A DNA stretch of 64,000 bases from NCBI RefSeq assembly GCF_006716745.1, contig NZ_VFPP01000001.1, positions 3,410,001 through 3,474,000 of the forward strand, given 5' to 3'. Source of the DNA: Saccharothrix saharensis. GTDB taxonomy: Bacteria > Actinomycetota > Actinomycetes > Mycobacteriales > Pseudonocardiaceae. Below, piece by piece: positions 27,768 through 37,733 of the stretch. Positions within the stretch are counted from its first letter, which is position 1; each line of letters starts with the position of its first letter. The notes beneath the pieces were generated by a model. That model saw only the letters and a program-made list of their open reading frames with translations, searched no databases and had not been told where the DNA came from. The position numbers were made by a program, and so were the translations under genes.

Positions 27768-29048
27768 TCAGGCGGACTTCTCGCGACGTTCCCGGCGCGA
27801 GGGCTGCCGGGCCACGATGGTCGGGTTGACGTTCTCCTTCACGGTCTGCTCCGTGATCACGACCTTGGCGACGTCCGTGCGGCTGGGGATGTCGTACATC
27901 ACCGGCAGCAGGACCTCTTCCATGATCGCCCGCAGGCCGCGCGCACCCGTGCCGCGCAGGATCGCCTGGTCGGCGACCGCCTCCATGGCGGTCCGGGTGA
28001 ACTCCAGCTCCACGCCGTCCATCTCGAACAGCTTCTGGTACTGCTTGACCAGCGCGTTCTTCGGCTCGGTGAGGATGCGGACCAGCGAGTCCTTGTCCAG
28101 GTTGGTGACGCTCGCGACCATCGGCAACCGGCCGATGAACTCGGGGATCAACCCGAACTTGATCAGGTCCTCGGGCATCGACTCGGCGTAGTAGTCCGCC
28201 GCGTCGACCTCGGCCTTGGTGCGCACCTCGGCGCCGAAGCCGAGACCGCGCTTGCCCACCCGGTCCTGGATGATCTTGTCGAGACCCGCGAAGGCGCCCG
28301 CCACGATGAACAGCACGTTCGTCGTGTCGATCTGGATGAACTCCTGGTGGGGGTGCTTGCGACCACCCTGCGGCGGCACCGAGGCCGTCGTCCCCTCCAG
28401 TATTTTCAGCAGCGCCTGCTGCACGCCTTCACCCGACACGTCCCGCGTGATCGACGGATTTTCACTCTTTCGAGCGATCTTGTCGACCTCGTCGATGTAG
28501 ATGATGCCGGTCTCGGCGCGCTTGACGTCGTAGTCCGCCGCCTGGATGAGCTTGAGGAGGATGTTCTCCACGTCCTCGCCCACGTAGCCCGCCTCGGTCA
28601 GCGCCGTGGCGTCCGCGATGGCGAACGGCACGTTCAGCATCTTGGCGAGCGTCTGGGCCAGGTAGGTCTTGCCGCACCCGGTCGGTCCGAGCATGAGGAT
28701 GTTCGACTTGGCGAGCTCCACGCCGTCGTCGCGGCCCTCACGCCCGCGGTCACCGGCCTGGATGCGCTTGTAGTGGTTGTAGACCGCCACCGAGAGCGTG
28801 CGCTTGGCCTCGTTCTGGCCGATCACGTACTGGTCGAGGAACTCGTGGATCTCGGCGGGCTTGGGCAGCTCGTCGAGCTTGACGTCACCGGCCTCCGCGA
28901 GCTCTTCCTCGATGATCTCGTTGCAGAGGTCGATGCACTCATCGCAGATGTAGACACCCGGTCCGGCGATGAGTTTTTTCACCTGCTTCTGGCTCTTGCC
29001 GCAGAAAGAGCACTTCAGCAGGTCGCCGCCGTCACCGATACGTGCCAT
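27768..29048 (-). CDS. clpX: ATP-dependent Clp protease ATPase subunit ClpX
   Basis: 426 aa from ATG 29048. The N-terminal zinc domain has Cys 13, 16, 35 and 38 (CSFC, CDEC). AAA+ motor with Walker A GPTGCGKT (121-128), Walker B IYIDEVDK, the pore loop GYVGEDVE and sensor motifs. Unfolds tagged proteins and feeds them to the ClpP1P2 chamber encoded upstream. The 209-bp gap before it may hold its own promoter. Confidence 0.97.
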   Translation of the reverse strand: MARIGDGGDLLKCSFCGKSQKQVKKLIAGPGVYICDECIDLCNEIIEEELAEAGDVKLDELPKPAEIHEFLDQYVIGQNEAKRTLSVAVYNHYKRIQAGDRGREGRDDGVELAKSNILMLGPTGCGKTYLAQTLAKMLNVPFAIADATALTEAGYVGEDVENILLKLIQAADYDVKRAETGIIYIDEVDKIARKSENPSITRDVSGEGVQQALLKILEGTTASVPPQGGRKHPHQEFIQIDTTNVLFIVAGAFAGLDKIIQDRVGKRGLGFGAEVRTKAEVDAADYYAESMPEDLIKFGLIPEFIGRLPMVASVTNLDKDSLVRILTEPKNALVKQYQKLFEMDGVELEFTRTAMEAVADQAILRGTGARGLRAIMEEVLLPVMYDIPSRTDVAKVVITEQTVKENVNPTIVARQPSRRERREKSA

Positions 29049-29257
29049 GACCGCTGACCTCTGTCCCCTCCGGCGCACGACCTGGTGAGGTGCGCCTGAC
29101 TGCTGATGTGGCGAGTGCCCGCTGGGTGCGGGGTCCGCCCGTTCCCCTCGACGGTACCTGCCCTACCCGCCTGTGCGGGAGGACCAGCGTGCCCCCGACA
29201 CCCCGAACTGCACAGGACCCCCTGGTCAGCTCGGCGTGTCGGGCGCCACGCCGAGAC

Positions 29258-29884
29258 TTACTTCGCCGAGAGCTTCCGGTACGGCAGGACGCTGTCGACG
29301 ATGCCGTAGTCCTTGGCCTCCGCGGCCGTGAGGATCTTGTCCCGCTCGATGTCCAGGCGCACCTGCTCCGGCGTGCGGCTGGTGTGCTTGGCGAGCGTGG
29401 TCTCCAGCAGCCTGCGCACCCGCTGGATCTCGTTGGACTGGATCTCCAGGTCGGAGACCTGCCCGTAGACGCCCTCGGTGGCCGGCTGGTGGATCAGGAT
29501 CCGGGCGTTGGGCAGCGCGTGCCGCTTGCCCGGGGTGCCCGCCGCGAGCAGCACGGCCGCCGCCGAGGCCGCCTGGCCCAGGCAGTAGGTCTGGATGTCG
29601 GGGCGGACGAACTGCATGGTGTCGTAGATGGCCATCAGCGAGGTGAACGAGCCACCCGGCGAGTTGATGTACATCAGGATGTCGCGGTCGGGGTCCTCCG
29701 ACTCCAGCACGAGCAGCTGGGCCATCACGTCGTTCGCCGACGCGTCGTCCACCTGCACGCCGAGGAAGATGATGCGCTCCTCGAACAGCTTGTTGTACGG
29801 GTTGGACTCCTTGATGCCGTAGCTCGTCCGCTCGACGAACGACGGGAGCACGTACCGGGACTGCGGCGCGTGGAACTGGCTCAC
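29258..29884 (-). CDS. clpP2: ClpP protease subunit (ClpP2-like)
   Basis: 208 aa serine protease subunit. Catalytic Ser 107 (GQAASAAA), His 132 (LIHQP) and Asp about 182. Second of two adjacent clpP genes, as in mycobacteria where ClpP1 and ClpP2 form a mixed tetradecamer. The extended N-terminus ([14 protein letters not shown]) is typical of ClpP2. 35 bp after clpP1. Confidence 0.95.
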   Translation of the reverse strand: MSQFHAPQSRYVLPSFVERTSYGIKESNPYNKLFEERIIFLGVQVDDASANDVMAQLLVLESEDPDRDILMYINSPGGSFTSLMAIYDTMQFVRPDIQTYCLGQAASAAAVLLAAGTPGKRHALPNARILIHQPATEGVYGQVSDLEIQSNEIQRVRRLLETTLAKHTSRTPEQVRLDIERDKILTAAEAKDYGIVDSVLPYRKLSAK

Positions 29885-29919
29885 TTCAGGTCTCCTGGTG
29901 GCTGGTGCTCGGGTCGCGG

Positions 29920-30528
29920 TCAGTTGGTCTTGGCCTGGCTGGCGCGGGTGATCACCTTGTCCACGAAGCCGTACTCCAGGGCTTCCTGGGCGTTGAACCA
30001 GCGGTCGCGGTCGGAGTCGGCGATGATGCGCTCGACCGGCTGGCCGGTGTGCTGGGCGATCAGCTCGGCCATCTCGTGCTTGGTGCGGGTGAGCATGTCG
30101 GCCTGGATGGCGATGTCCGCCGCCGTGCCGCCGACGCCGGCCGAGGGCTGGTGCATCAGGATGCGGGCGTGCGGGAGGGCGTGGCGCTTGCCGGGCGTGC
30201 CCGCGGAGAGCAGGAACTGCCCCATCGACGCGGCCAGGCCCATCGCGTAGGTCGCGACGTCCGGCTCGATCAGCTGCATGGTGTCGAAGATCGCCATGCC
30301 CGCGGTCACCGAGCCGCCGGGCGAGTTGATGTAGAAGGTGATGTCCTTCTCCGGGTCCTCCGCGGCCAGGAGGAGGAGCTGGGCCACGATCTGGTTGGCG
30401 ATGTTCTCTTCGACCTGGGTCCCCAGGACGATGATCCGCTCGCGGAGCAGACGCTCGTAGACCGAGTCGTTGAGGTTCATCCCCGAGGCCGCTCGCATCA
30501 CGGGCTCCGAGAAAGAGTGCTGCGTCAC
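29920..30528 (-). CDS. clpP1: ClpP protease subunit (ClpP1-like)
   Basis: 202 aa. Catalytic Ser 101 (GLAASMGQ), His 126 (LMHQP) and Asp 175. Partner of ClpP2 in the hetero-tetradecamer. First clp gene after tig, with a 112-bp gap that may contain a promoter. Confidence 0.95.
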   Translation of the reverse strand: MTQHSFSEPVMRAASGMNLNDSVYERLLRERIIVLGTQVEENIANQIVAQLLLLAAEDPEKDITFYINSPGGSVTAGMAIFDTMQLIEPDVATYAMGLAASMGQFLLSAGTPGKRHALPHARILMHQPSAGVGGTAADIAIQADMLTRTKHEMAELIAQHTGQPVERIIADSDRDRWFNAQEALEYGFVDKVITRASQAKTN

Positions 30529-30640
30529 GTCTGCCTGCCTAACTTTGCGACTAACTGTGCCGAAAAGAGTCTCGTAGCAACGACCTTAACGAAGGCGGGC
30601 GGCGTCGACGTCCCGACACCGCCCGCGTTCGCTCAGGGCT

Positions 30641-31999
30641 TCACTCCGCGTTGGCGGGTTCCTGCTCCTCAGTGGACCTGGTCTCGCCGAACAGCTCGTC
30701 CAGGTCGAGGGCGTTGCCCGCGGCGTCGGTCACGGTGGCCTGGCGCACGACCGTGGCCAGCGCCTTGCCGCGGCGCACGTCGGCGAAGATGGCGCCCAGC
30801 TGGCCCGACTGCTGGGCCCGCTTGACGTACTCGTCCGGGCTGATGCCGAACCGCTGCGCCTGGTAGATGATCCGCTCGGTCAGCTCGGCGTCGGTCACGT
30901 TGAGCTGCTCGGCGTCGGCGATGGCGTCCAGCACGAGCTGCGTCTTGACCGCCTGCTCGGAGGCCTCGCGCACCTCGGCGTCGAACTGCTCCTTGGTCTG
31001 GCCCTGCTCGGCCAGCCACTCGGCGAAGCGCGCCTCGTCGTGGTCGAGGGCGTGGATGGCGTCGTGCGCCCGCGCCTCGACCTCGCCCTGGACGACGGCC
31101 TCGGGCAGCGGCACCTCGACGCTGGCCAGCAGCGCCTCCAGCACCTTGTCGCGGGCCTGGACGCCCTGCTGCATCTTCTTCACGCGGCCCAGGCGGGTGC
31201 GCAGGTCGGCCTTGAGCTCGTCCAGGGTGTCGAACTCGCTGGCGAGCTGGGCGAACTCGTCGTCCAGCTCGGGGAGCTGGCGCTCCTTGACCGAGTTCAG
31301 CACCACGGTGACCTCGGCGTCGCGGCCCGCGTGCTCGCCCGCGACCAGGGTCGTGGTGAAGTTCTTCGACTCGCCCTCGGACGCGCCGACCAGGGCCTCG
31401 TCGATGCCCTCGACGAGCTGGCCGGAGCCGATCTCGTAGGACAGGCCGGTGGTCTTGGCCTCCTCGACCTCCTCGCCGTCCACGGTCGCCGACAGGTCGA
31501 CCACGACGAAGTCGCCGTTCTCGGCCGGGCGCTTGACGCCGGTGAGGGTCGCGAACCGGGCGCGCAGCTCGTTGAGCTGGGTCTCCACGTCCTCGTCGGT
31601 GACCTCCTGGTCGTCGACGCTGACGGTCAGCTCGCCGAAGGCGGGGACGGTGATCTCGGGGCGGACGTCGACCTCGGCGGTGAACGCCAGGGACTCGCCG
31701 TCCTCGATCTTGGTCACCTCGAAGTCGGGGCGGCCCAGGGTGCGCAGCTCACCGGAGCTGACGGCCTCCAGGTACTTGGCCGGGATGGCCTCCTGGACGA
31801 CCTCGTCCAGCACGGGCGCGCGGCCGATGCGGCTCTCCAGCACGCGGGCGGGGGCCTTGCCGGGGCGGAAGCCGGGGATGCGGACCTGCTTGGCCAGCTT
31901 GCGGTAGGCGCGGTCGAAGTCCGACTTGAGCTCGTCGAACGGCACCTCGACGTTGATCCGGACCCGCGTCGGGCTCAGGTGCTCGACGGTGCTCTTCAA
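30641..31999 (-). CDS. tig: Trigger factor
   Basis: 452 aa ribosome-bound chaperone. The ribosome-binding signature GFRPGKAP is at about 44-51, an FKBP-type peptidyl-prolyl isomerase domain at about 150-240 ([20 protein letters not shown]), and a long helical C-terminal substrate cradle with an acidic tail. First gene of the conserved tig-clpP1-clpP2-clpX run. Confidence 0.97.
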   Translation of the reverse strand: MKSTVEHLSPTRVRINVEVPFDELKSDFDRAYRKLAKQVRIPGFRPGKAPARVLESRIGRAPVLDEVVQEAIPAKYLEAVSSGELRTLGRPDFEVTKIEDGESLAFTAEVDVRPEITVPAFGELTVSVDDQEVTDEDVETQLNELRARFATLTGVKRPAENGDFVVVDLSATVDGEEVEEAKTTGLSYEIGSGQLVEGIDEALVGASEGESKNFTTTLVAGEHAGRDAEVTVVLNSVKERQLPELDDEFAQLASEFDTLDELKADLRTRLGRVKKMQQGVQARDKVLEALLASVEVPLPEAVVQGEVEARAHDAIHALDHDEARFAEWLAEQGQTKEQFDAEVREASEQAVKTQLVLDAIADAEQLNVTDAELTERIIYQAQRFGISPDEYVKRAQQSGQLGAIFADVRRGKALATVVRQATVTDAAGNALDLDELFGETRSTEEQEPANAE

Positions 32000-33163
32000 C
32001 GTGGTCTCCTCGTAACGGGCAGGACGTGCGGAACACCCCGTGAACGCGTGGGGGCGCGCCGGGATTCCGCCTGAGTCTAGGCGGTCGGCCGAGCGCGTGG
32101 CGCTAGCACCCCGGGTCCGGGCGCCGCAACCGGTTGGACGGGGGCCGTCGGGGCATTGTCGCGGGCAAAACCCGTTCGGCGGGAATCGCTTTGCGGTCGC
32201 GGGGCGGCAATTCGCGACACGGGTGGAATTTCGCTCGTTCGGGTGCCTTCCCGTGCGGTCTCACGGGCAGTCGCCGGCGACCTGCCGGACGTCCCTGCCG
32301 GCGCGGCGAAAATCACAACACTGGTTCTTAACTCTGCCGCGAGCCGGGAGCGGCCGGCCCACCCCTCGGCCCCTCCGCGGCCGCCCCGGCGTCCCCGGCG
32401 CTCCGTGACCGACGACGCGAGTCCGCATTTTCGCGGCTTCACCAGCGGCGGATCGGGCGTACCTATGCGGCTCAACGGTCGATCGACAGGACGATTCGTT
32501 AGGCCATTCGAGTGGCACTGGGAGCCGCGAGCACGCCTGACCGCGTCAGCACCGAGCGAGGCGACCACGTCGTCGTGTAACACGTATGTCGTAGAGCCGA
32601 CTAACAGTCAGCAACCGCCAGCGAGGGGAGGTTCGTCGAAAAGAGTGAATTGAGGCCGTTCGGAGTAGTGCTCGACAGAAAACTTTCACTTGTCGAGATG
32701 ACTCCAACCGCCGTAGTCCATTAGTGTGGGTTTCAGGTAGCGTGACGCCGGGATCCGCATGTTGGACCAGCAATAATTGGCGTTGCCGGACGTTCTGGGG
32801 GGTCAGCAGCGGACGCAACCGGCAACCGGGACCGACAGGAACGAGCGAGACAATGTCATCGAGCTCTTTTACCACCTACCAGACAAGGTGCCGATGACCC
32901 GATGAGATCCATTCCGCCGCTGCCGAACACTATCCCAGGACCACCGCTGGGCGCCGGCGGTGACTTCGGGGTCCGACGGGCCCCGGACGCACACCGCGGC
33001 CACCGCGTACCACCCCTCGCGGTAGCGCGGCGATGTTGACCGAGGTCAGGCCACGCGCACGCAGGAGCGCAGCCAGGTCAACTGCCGCCACGCACGAGAG
33101 ACCACGATGCCGGCCCGCACCGCCCTCATCGTGGACCACTTAAACGCACCGTTGGGGAGCTCC
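32000..33163. other. 1.16-kb intergenic region, tig to LysR gene
   Basis: No reading frame here looks like a protein on either strand, and I see no tRNA or rRNA. The left part must contain the tig promoter. An inverted repeat CTCGACA (32671-32677) / TGTCGAG (32691-32697) is the clearest structure. The stretch 32440-32900 is less GC-rich than its surroundings. It may be a remnant of lost genes or hold a regulatory RNA. Confidence 0.5.
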
Positions 33164-34069
33164 ATGGAGACGCGTCAGCTTTTGGCGTTCACAACTGTGG
33201 TTCAAACGGGCAGTTTCACCAAGGCAGCCGCCACGCTGAATTGCTCACAACCCACTATAACCACTCGGATCAAGGCACTCGAAGAGACCCTCGGCGTGCC
33301 GCTGTTCCGTCGACTTCCGCGCGGCATCCAGATGACCTCTGCCGGTGTCGAGCTATTGCCGTTCGCGCGGAACATCATCACCCTGACCGACAAGGCCAGG
33401 AAAGCCATCACGATGAACGGCGAGCCGCACGGCAAGCTGGTCATCGGCAGCGCACAGAGTCTGACCGACTACCGTCTGCTACCACTGATCGAGTACATGT
33501 GCTGGCGCTACCCGAGCGTCCAGATCTCACTCCACTCGCGCAACACCCAGGCCAACCTGACCTCGGTGCGTGAGGGACGGCTCGACTGCACCTTCTTCAT
33601 CGGCTCCGTGGAGCCCCGCGAGGGGTTGGAGACGACGGTGCTGTGCCCGGAGCCGTTGGTCATGGTCGCCGGCCCGACCCACGCCCTGACCAGGCGTTCG
33701 GTGATCACCGAGGACGAGCTGCGGGGCAGCACGCTCATCCGGGCCGAGAACGGCGCCAGCTACTACGAGCAGTTCGAGCAGGCGCTGGGCCTGCAGGAAG
33801 CCGAGTCGAAGTCGCCGGTGCTGGCGCTCGACTCGATCGACGCCGCCAAGCGGGCGGTCGCCTCGGGTCTGGGGATCTCGCTCGTCCCCGAGGTGACGGT
33901 CGCGGCGGAGCTCGCCGACGGCAGGCTGTGCCGGCTGCCCTGGGTCCCGCCGTTCCGGGTCTACACCCAGTTCGCGTGGCGTCAGGACAACTCGACCAAC
34001 CCGTCGGTGACGGCACTCGTGTCGGCGGCGGCGCAGGTCGTCAGCGAGCAGGTGGCGACTCCGGCATGA
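33164..34069 (+). CDS. LysR-family regulator
   Basis: 301 aa from ATG 33164 (TTGGGGAG ahead); an in-frame ATG at 33107 is less likely. Winged helix at about 1-60 (ETRQLLAFTTVVQTGSFTKAAATLNCSQPTIT... compressed: the LysR helix-turn-helix), then a periplasmic-binding-protein-like effector domain to the end. LysR proteins usually control a neighbouring divergent gene, but none is present here, so the target is elsewhere or lost. Followed by a strong terminator. Confidence 0.88.
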   Translation: METRQLLAFTTVVQTGSFTKAAATLNCSQPTITTRIKALEETLGVPLFRRLPRGIQMTSAGVELLPFARNIITLTDKARKAITMNGEPHGKLVIGSAQSLTDYRLLPLIEYMCWRYPSVQISLHSRNTQANLTSVREGRLDCTFFIGSVEPREGLETTVLCPEPLVMVAGPTHALTRRSVITEDELRGSTLIRAENGASYYEQFEQALGLQEAESKSPVLALDSIDAAKRAVASGLGISLVPEVTVAAELADGRLCRLPWVPPFRVYTQFAWRQDNSTNPSVTALVSAAAQVVSEQVATPA

Positions 34070-34078
34070 CACTGGGGA

Positions 34079-34120
34079 GCCGTTCTTGAGCACCCGGGCG
34101 CGGGTGTGCTCAAGAACGGC
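34079..34120 (+). terminator. Hairpin terminator after the LysR gene
   Basis: Perfect 15-bp arms (34079-34093 and 34106-34120, inner end GAGCAC / GTGCTC) with a 12-nt loop, starting 9 bp after the LysR stop. No T-run. Confidence 0.85.
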
Positions 34121-34158
34121 CCGCGTTTCGCGGCGCGGGTGCCGGGTAGAACGGTCAC

Positions 34159-34410
34159 ATGACCGTGAAGGCGAGTGACCTGCGGGAGCTGTTGACCTCC
34201 GACCTGCCGGACCCCAACCTGGTCCTGGTCGAGGGCCGGATCGAGGTGGTCCAGGTGGACGACCTGGACACCGACGACTTCCGCGGCGCGATGCTGCTGC
34301 TGTCCCGGGCCGAGCTGCTGGCGCGCGGCGTCGACGAGGACTCACCGGACACCGAACTGGAACGCCAGGCCGCCACGATCTCCACCGCGGTCAACGAACT
34401 GGGCGGCTGA
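34159..34410 (+). CDS. Small conserved-looking hypothetical protein
   Basis: 83 aa, acidic (Asp/Glu-rich), soluble. Begins MTVKASDLRELL and ends in a helical stretch. No domain recognised. It stands alone between the LysR terminator and the tRNA genes. Codon use is like the host's, so it is probably a real gene. Confidence 0.6.
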   Translation: MTVKASDLRELLTSDLPDPNLVLVEGRIEVVQVDDLDTDDFRGAMLLLSRAELLARGVDEDSPDTELERQAATISTAVNELGG

Positions 34411-34475
34411 GGGGCGCGCGGGCCACGGAGCCCGGGGAAGTGCCCTGACCAACCACCGGCCGGCCAGGGCTACCG

Positions 34476-34549
34476 TCGGGGCGACAGGATTTGAACCTGC
34501 GACCCCCCGCTCCCAAAGCGGGTGCGCTACCAAACTGCGCCACGCCCCG
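34476..34549 (-). tRNA. tRNA-Pro (anticodon UGG)
   Basis: Read on the minus strand: acceptor CGGGGCG pairs with CGCCCCG, discriminator A. D arm GCGC..AGTTTGGTA..GCGC, anticodon stem CCCGC/GCGGG with loop TTTGGGA (anticodon TGG), T arm with GGTTCAAATCC. No CCA encoded. Confidence 0.95.
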
Positions 34550-34610
34550 GTCCACCCCAGCCTATCGCGACCGGCTAAGCTGACCACGCGCCCACCCCGG
34601 TAGGCGCGAT

Positions 34611-34684
34611 GCGGGTGTAGCTCAATGGTAGAGCCCCAGCCTTCCAAGCTGGTCATGCGGGTTCGATTCCCGTCACCCGCTCCA
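34611..34684 (+). tRNA. tRNA-Gly (anticodon UCC)
   Basis: Acceptor GCGGGTG pairs with CACCCGC, discriminator T, and CCA is encoded (34682-34684). D arm with AGCTCAATGGTAGAGC, anticodon stem CCAGC/GCTGG with loop CTTCCAA (anticodon TCC), T arm with GGTTCGATTCC. A decayed integrase lies just beyond its 3' end, so this gene was probably an attachment site. Confidence 0.95.
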
Positions 34685-34712
34685 GCCCCTTCCCGCAGGT
34701 AGAGCCTTTACG

Positions 34713-34737
34713 GACCGTCCCACGTGGACGGTCTTTT
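34713..34737 (+). terminator. Rho-independent terminator after tRNA-Gly
   Basis: 8-bp stem GACCGTCC (34713-34720) / GGACGGTC (34726-34733), loop CACGT, followed by TTTT. Confidence 0.85.
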
Positions 34738-34771
34738 GCTTTCTGCGGACCTTCCGCGCCCTTCGCGGCGC

Positions 34772-34945
34772 TCACCGGGCTCCGGACCCCCGCCGTAATA
34801 CTCCGCCCGCGCTCTCCCTCGCATGGAGGTGGATGAGCGCTGTGCGCAAGAAGCTGTGCCCCATCCGGTCCATCAGCTCAGGGAGGGTCGCCCCGGTCTC
34901 CGCCGCCAGGGTGTCGCCGGTGTGCCGGAGGTCGTGCAAGGGGAC
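34772..34945 (-). pseudogene. Tyrosine-recombinase (integrase) C-terminal remnant
   Basis: About 58 residues match the end of an actinomycete site-specific integrase: LHDLRHTG (the H-x2-R motif), then TLAAETGATLPELMDRMGH. The place of the catalytic Tyr (expected in LIYLHA) reads LIHLHA. The core-binding domain and the first catalytic Arg are absent upstream. It lies 88 bp past tRNA-Gly and points at it, as integrases beside tRNA attachment sites do. It is a scar of an excised or decayed element. Confidence 0.8.
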
Positions 34946-35352
34946 GTCCGCGTCTGCGGATGACATCGGTGGTGAACCGGTGCCGCCTTGGTGAGCACCG
35001 CGCTTCTTGACACGCTCCACGACTTCGACCGACCACCCCTCTTTCCCGGATCAGGTCCGCAGGGTGCGCGATTCTGCCGTGAACTCCGGAGGGTTGGCGG
35101 CGGTTTCCGGTGTCTTGAGCCCTGGTGTCTTGCGCCGTCCGGAACATGTTCGAACACATCCGAACGGCGTTCTTCCTTGTCAGCCCGGCAAGCGACGGGC
35201 ACTCTCGGTGCCGCAGGGCTTCGATCGGACTCTTCGAGAGCGATCGCCATGGTGGAGGTTGTCGCCTGAGCGCGATTCCAGTGGGAAAGGGAAACGCGAC
35301 AGGCGCGACCGCTGCCCGTTTCTCGAGTGCTGGAAGGACGAGGGGACGAAGT

Positions 35353-35814
35353 ATGAGCTTCCGAAACGCGACAGTCAGGCTGGGAGCCGCGTTGGGGGCG
35401 GCCGCCCTGGCGGTCGTGGCGGTTTCCACGCCGGCGCCCGCTGCCCCGGTGCCGCACGGCTCCTCCCCGGGCGGCCACTCCGGGATCCGGGTCGTCGCAC
35501 AAGGTCAGACGGTCGACGGCGGGTGGGTCGAGTACACCGGTGCGGGTGCGATCACCGTCGACGGCACCTCCGGCGAGGTCGGAGCACAGGCCGTGGAGAA
35601 GGTGGGCGGCGGCACCTGGGCCTACGGGGCCACGTACAACGCCGGCGGTCGGAAGGTCTGCTACTCGCAGTACGAGCACCTCACGGTCTCGCACGGCTCA
35701 TCGGTGGAGATGAACGGGGGTTACGATTCCGACTGGGTCCGTGCGGGGTACGTCTCGTACGCGCGACTCGCCGAATACACCTCGGCGACCTGCAAAGCGT
35801 ACTGGCGCAAGTGA
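35353..35814 (+). CDS. Lactococcin 972-family secreted bacteriocin-like protein
   Basis: 153 aa from ATG 35353 (ribosome site GAGGGGACGA). Sec signal peptide ends near APAA (about 31). The mature part has GGGTWAYGATYN, YSQYEHLTVSHGSSVEM and a late WVRAGYVSYARL: the GG-x-W-x-YG and H-G-x-x-V pattern of the lactococcin 972 family, whose founder blocks septum formation by binding lipid II. The usual ABC transporter/immunity genes are not beside it. Two other exported proteins follow in the same direction. Confidence 0.75.
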   Translation: MSFRNATVRLGAALGAAALAVVAVSTPAPAAPVPHGSSPGGHSGIRVVAQGQTVDGGWVEYTGAGAITVDGTSGEVGAQAVEKVGGGTWAYGATYNAGGRKVCYSQYEHLTVSHGSSVEMNGGYDSDWVRAGYVSYARLAEYTSATCKAYWRK

Positions 35815-35994
35815 TCCTCGCCCCTGCACTGCCCTGCACACGGCCGGCTGCGTGGTGAACTCGGTTCGAGGTTTTCCCCGTTGACCCGGGCCTGGCATTC
35901 TGCCGCCATTGCTGACAGATCGTTCACTGAAGCCGGAACGCGAATTCTTCTGGTGGACAGGACTGGCCGTGATACGGCCGAGGAAGGACGGAAG

Positions 35995-36429
35995 GTGCTG
36001 ATCAAAAAACTCATGGGAGCGTTGGCGGTGGCGCTGGCGGCGAGCGTGCTCGCGGTCGCGCCGGCGTCGGCAGCCGAGACGTGGTGCGGCACGGCGGCGA
36101 ACCACAGAGTCGCCGCATCGAACGTGGCGTCCGCGAAAGCCGAGGGTCGCACGATCGCTGTCCGCTACTACAACAACCACGTGTTCAGCGTGATCTACGG
36201 CGCCAAGCCGGGTGACGCCGTCGCCATGGGCTGGCAGTACAGCGGCAACAGCGTGGCGTATTGGTGCGGCAAGTACGGCGACGGATGGCCCACCTGGTCC
36301 ACGGTCCCGTCGGGCAGTGGGTCGGCGTTCACCGCGGCCGTGCCGTTCACCCAGGTGAACTGGGCGTTCGCCCGGGGGAAGCTGACCGTCAGCGGCTACG
36401 TGTTCAACACCAGCAAGGTCTACATCTGA
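35995..36429 (+). CDS. Small secreted protein
   Basis: 144 aa from GTG 35995 with AGGAAGG upstream. Signal peptide (KKL, hydrophobic core, ASA cleavage at about 26). The mature protein has two Cys (about 31 and 89) that could form a disulfide and is rich in Trp, Tyr and Ser. No domain recognised. Next to the bacteriocin-like gene it could be a partner or an unrelated exoprotein. Confidence 0.65.
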   Translation: MLIKKLMGALAVALAASVLAVAPASAAETWCGTAANHRVAASNVASAKAEGRTIAVRYYNNHVFSVIYGAKPGDAVAMGWQYSGNSVAYWCGKYGDGWPTWSTVPSGSGSAFTAAVPFTQVNWAFARGKLTVSGYVFNTSKVYI

Positions 36430-36485
36430 GGTCGGCACGGTGGCGGGTCCTCGCGGGGCCCGCCACCCACTCGTAGGGGAACCCG

Positions 36486-37388
36486 ATGCTGGTCAGATCA
36501 CTGGTGGCGTTGCTCTTGCTGATCACAGCTGCGTGCGGCGCGGAGGAGCAGCCGCCGCTGCCCGCGGGAGAAGTGGCGCTGCCGTTGCAACGCTTCGAAC
36601 TCACGCCGGCGGAGTACGCGCAGATCCAACGGGCGCGCATGTGGGCGCTCGACGAGTGCATGACGCGTTTCGGGATCGACCTGCCGCTGCCCGAGGTACA
36701 CCCGGCACGGCCGGTCCGCGCCGCAGCCCTGATCGGCCGGCTCCGCGACCGCGACCCGGAACGCAACGGCTACCGGGGACCGGTGGGCTACCAGGACGAC
36801 CTCTTCACCGCCGCCGCACGCGGTGCGACCAAGGCGGTTGAGGTGCCCGCCGCGTACGTTCCCGTGTTCGACGGAACCGTTGGGCACTACCGCGGGCGGC
36901 CGGTGCCCCCGGGCGGCTGCGACGGCGAGGTGAAGCGCCGACTGGACGCCGGGGCGGACGACCTCCGTCACGCGCTGCGTGACGACCGCGTCGTGCCGTC
37001 GACCACGTTCACCGTGATCGAGCAGGAGGCACAGGCTCGGGCGGAACGCGACGACAGCTACCGGAACGCGCAGACCCGGTGGAGCAGGTGCATGGACCGG
37101 GCCGGGTACCACTACGCCACGACGGCTGACGCCGAAGGCGACCCCAGGTGGGCCACCTCCGTTTCCATCACGACCGTCGAGCCCGAACGGGACGTGACAC
37201 CCGAGGAGATCACGACCGCCACCGCGGACGCGCGGTGCCGTGACGAGGTGCGTCTGCCGGGCACCGCCCTGCGACTGCACGCGGAGTTCCAGGAGGAGTT
37301 GATCGCCGATCGCCTGACCGCGCTCGTTCAGGCGAAACAGCTGCTGGACGCTCAGTTGCGGAACAGCGCCCTCATCAGGAACGGATGA
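36486..37388 (+). CDS. Surface lipoprotein of unknown function
   Basis: 300 aa. Lipobox LITAAC gives Cys at about 17. The rest is mostly helical, with Cys pairs at about 58, 145, 200 and 250, and motifs like RARMWALDECMTRFGI and RWSRCMDRAGYHY. Such repeated C-M-x-R/G elements occur in large secreted proteins of actinomycetes next to two-component or peptidoglycan genes. No function assigned. Same direction as the two preceding exported proteins. Confidence 0.7.
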   Translation: MLVRSLVALLLLITAACGAEEQPPLPAGEVALPLQRFELTPAEYAQIQRARMWALDECMTRFGIDLPLPEVHPARPVRAAALIGRLRDRDPERNGYRGPVGYQDDLFTAAARGATKAVEVPAAYVPVFDGTVGHYRGRPVPPGGCDGEVKRRLDAGADDLRHALRDDRVVPSTTFTVIEQEAQARAERDDSYRNAQTRWSRCMDRAGYHYATTADAEGDPRWATSVSITTVEPERDVTPEEITTATADARCRDEVRLPGTALRLHAEFQEELIADRLTALVQAKQLLDAQLRNSALIRNG

Positions 37389-37733
37389 ACACTCCAGGTC
37401 AGAGTCGAGTGGGGCCCGCCAAGCGGGTGTGCTGCCGGATGGGGTGCGATCAGGGAGGTGGCCGGCGGGGCGGAGGCCGGGTCGGGGCGGAGGGAATGAC
37501 CTGCGGTCATATGGGCGGTTTGTCGAGATCGCGCGCCCCGGCGGGGTGGCGGCGGGAATTGTTCATGCCATTGGGGTGGCGGACCGGCTTGACGTTTCGA
37601 GCGAATGCGGGTTTATTGCGTGGCGACGAGTTGTTGCCATGACCCCCTTGGCACGTGCCGACTCGTCGAGTGGTTGCGGGAAGCAAGGCAGTCCTGGGCG
37701 CTTCCCGCGACCTGTAATCGGCGGGCGGGGAAG
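37389..37733. other. 345-bp intergenic stretch
   Basis: A weak 5-bp hairpin (CCCGC/GCGGG, 37415-37427) may end the lipoprotein transcript. A 48-codon frame at 37496 with GGAGG before it uses unlikely codons and has no convincing protein character. Otherwise nothing seen. Confidence 0.4.

Noticed and set aside
32930-33139. 69-codon leftward frame in the tig-LysR gap
   Set aside because: Composition is random-like and there is no start context; at most a remnant.
37496-37642. 48-codon frame with GGAGG before it
   Set aside because: Codon use and composition unlike real proteins here; no hydrophobic pattern or family.
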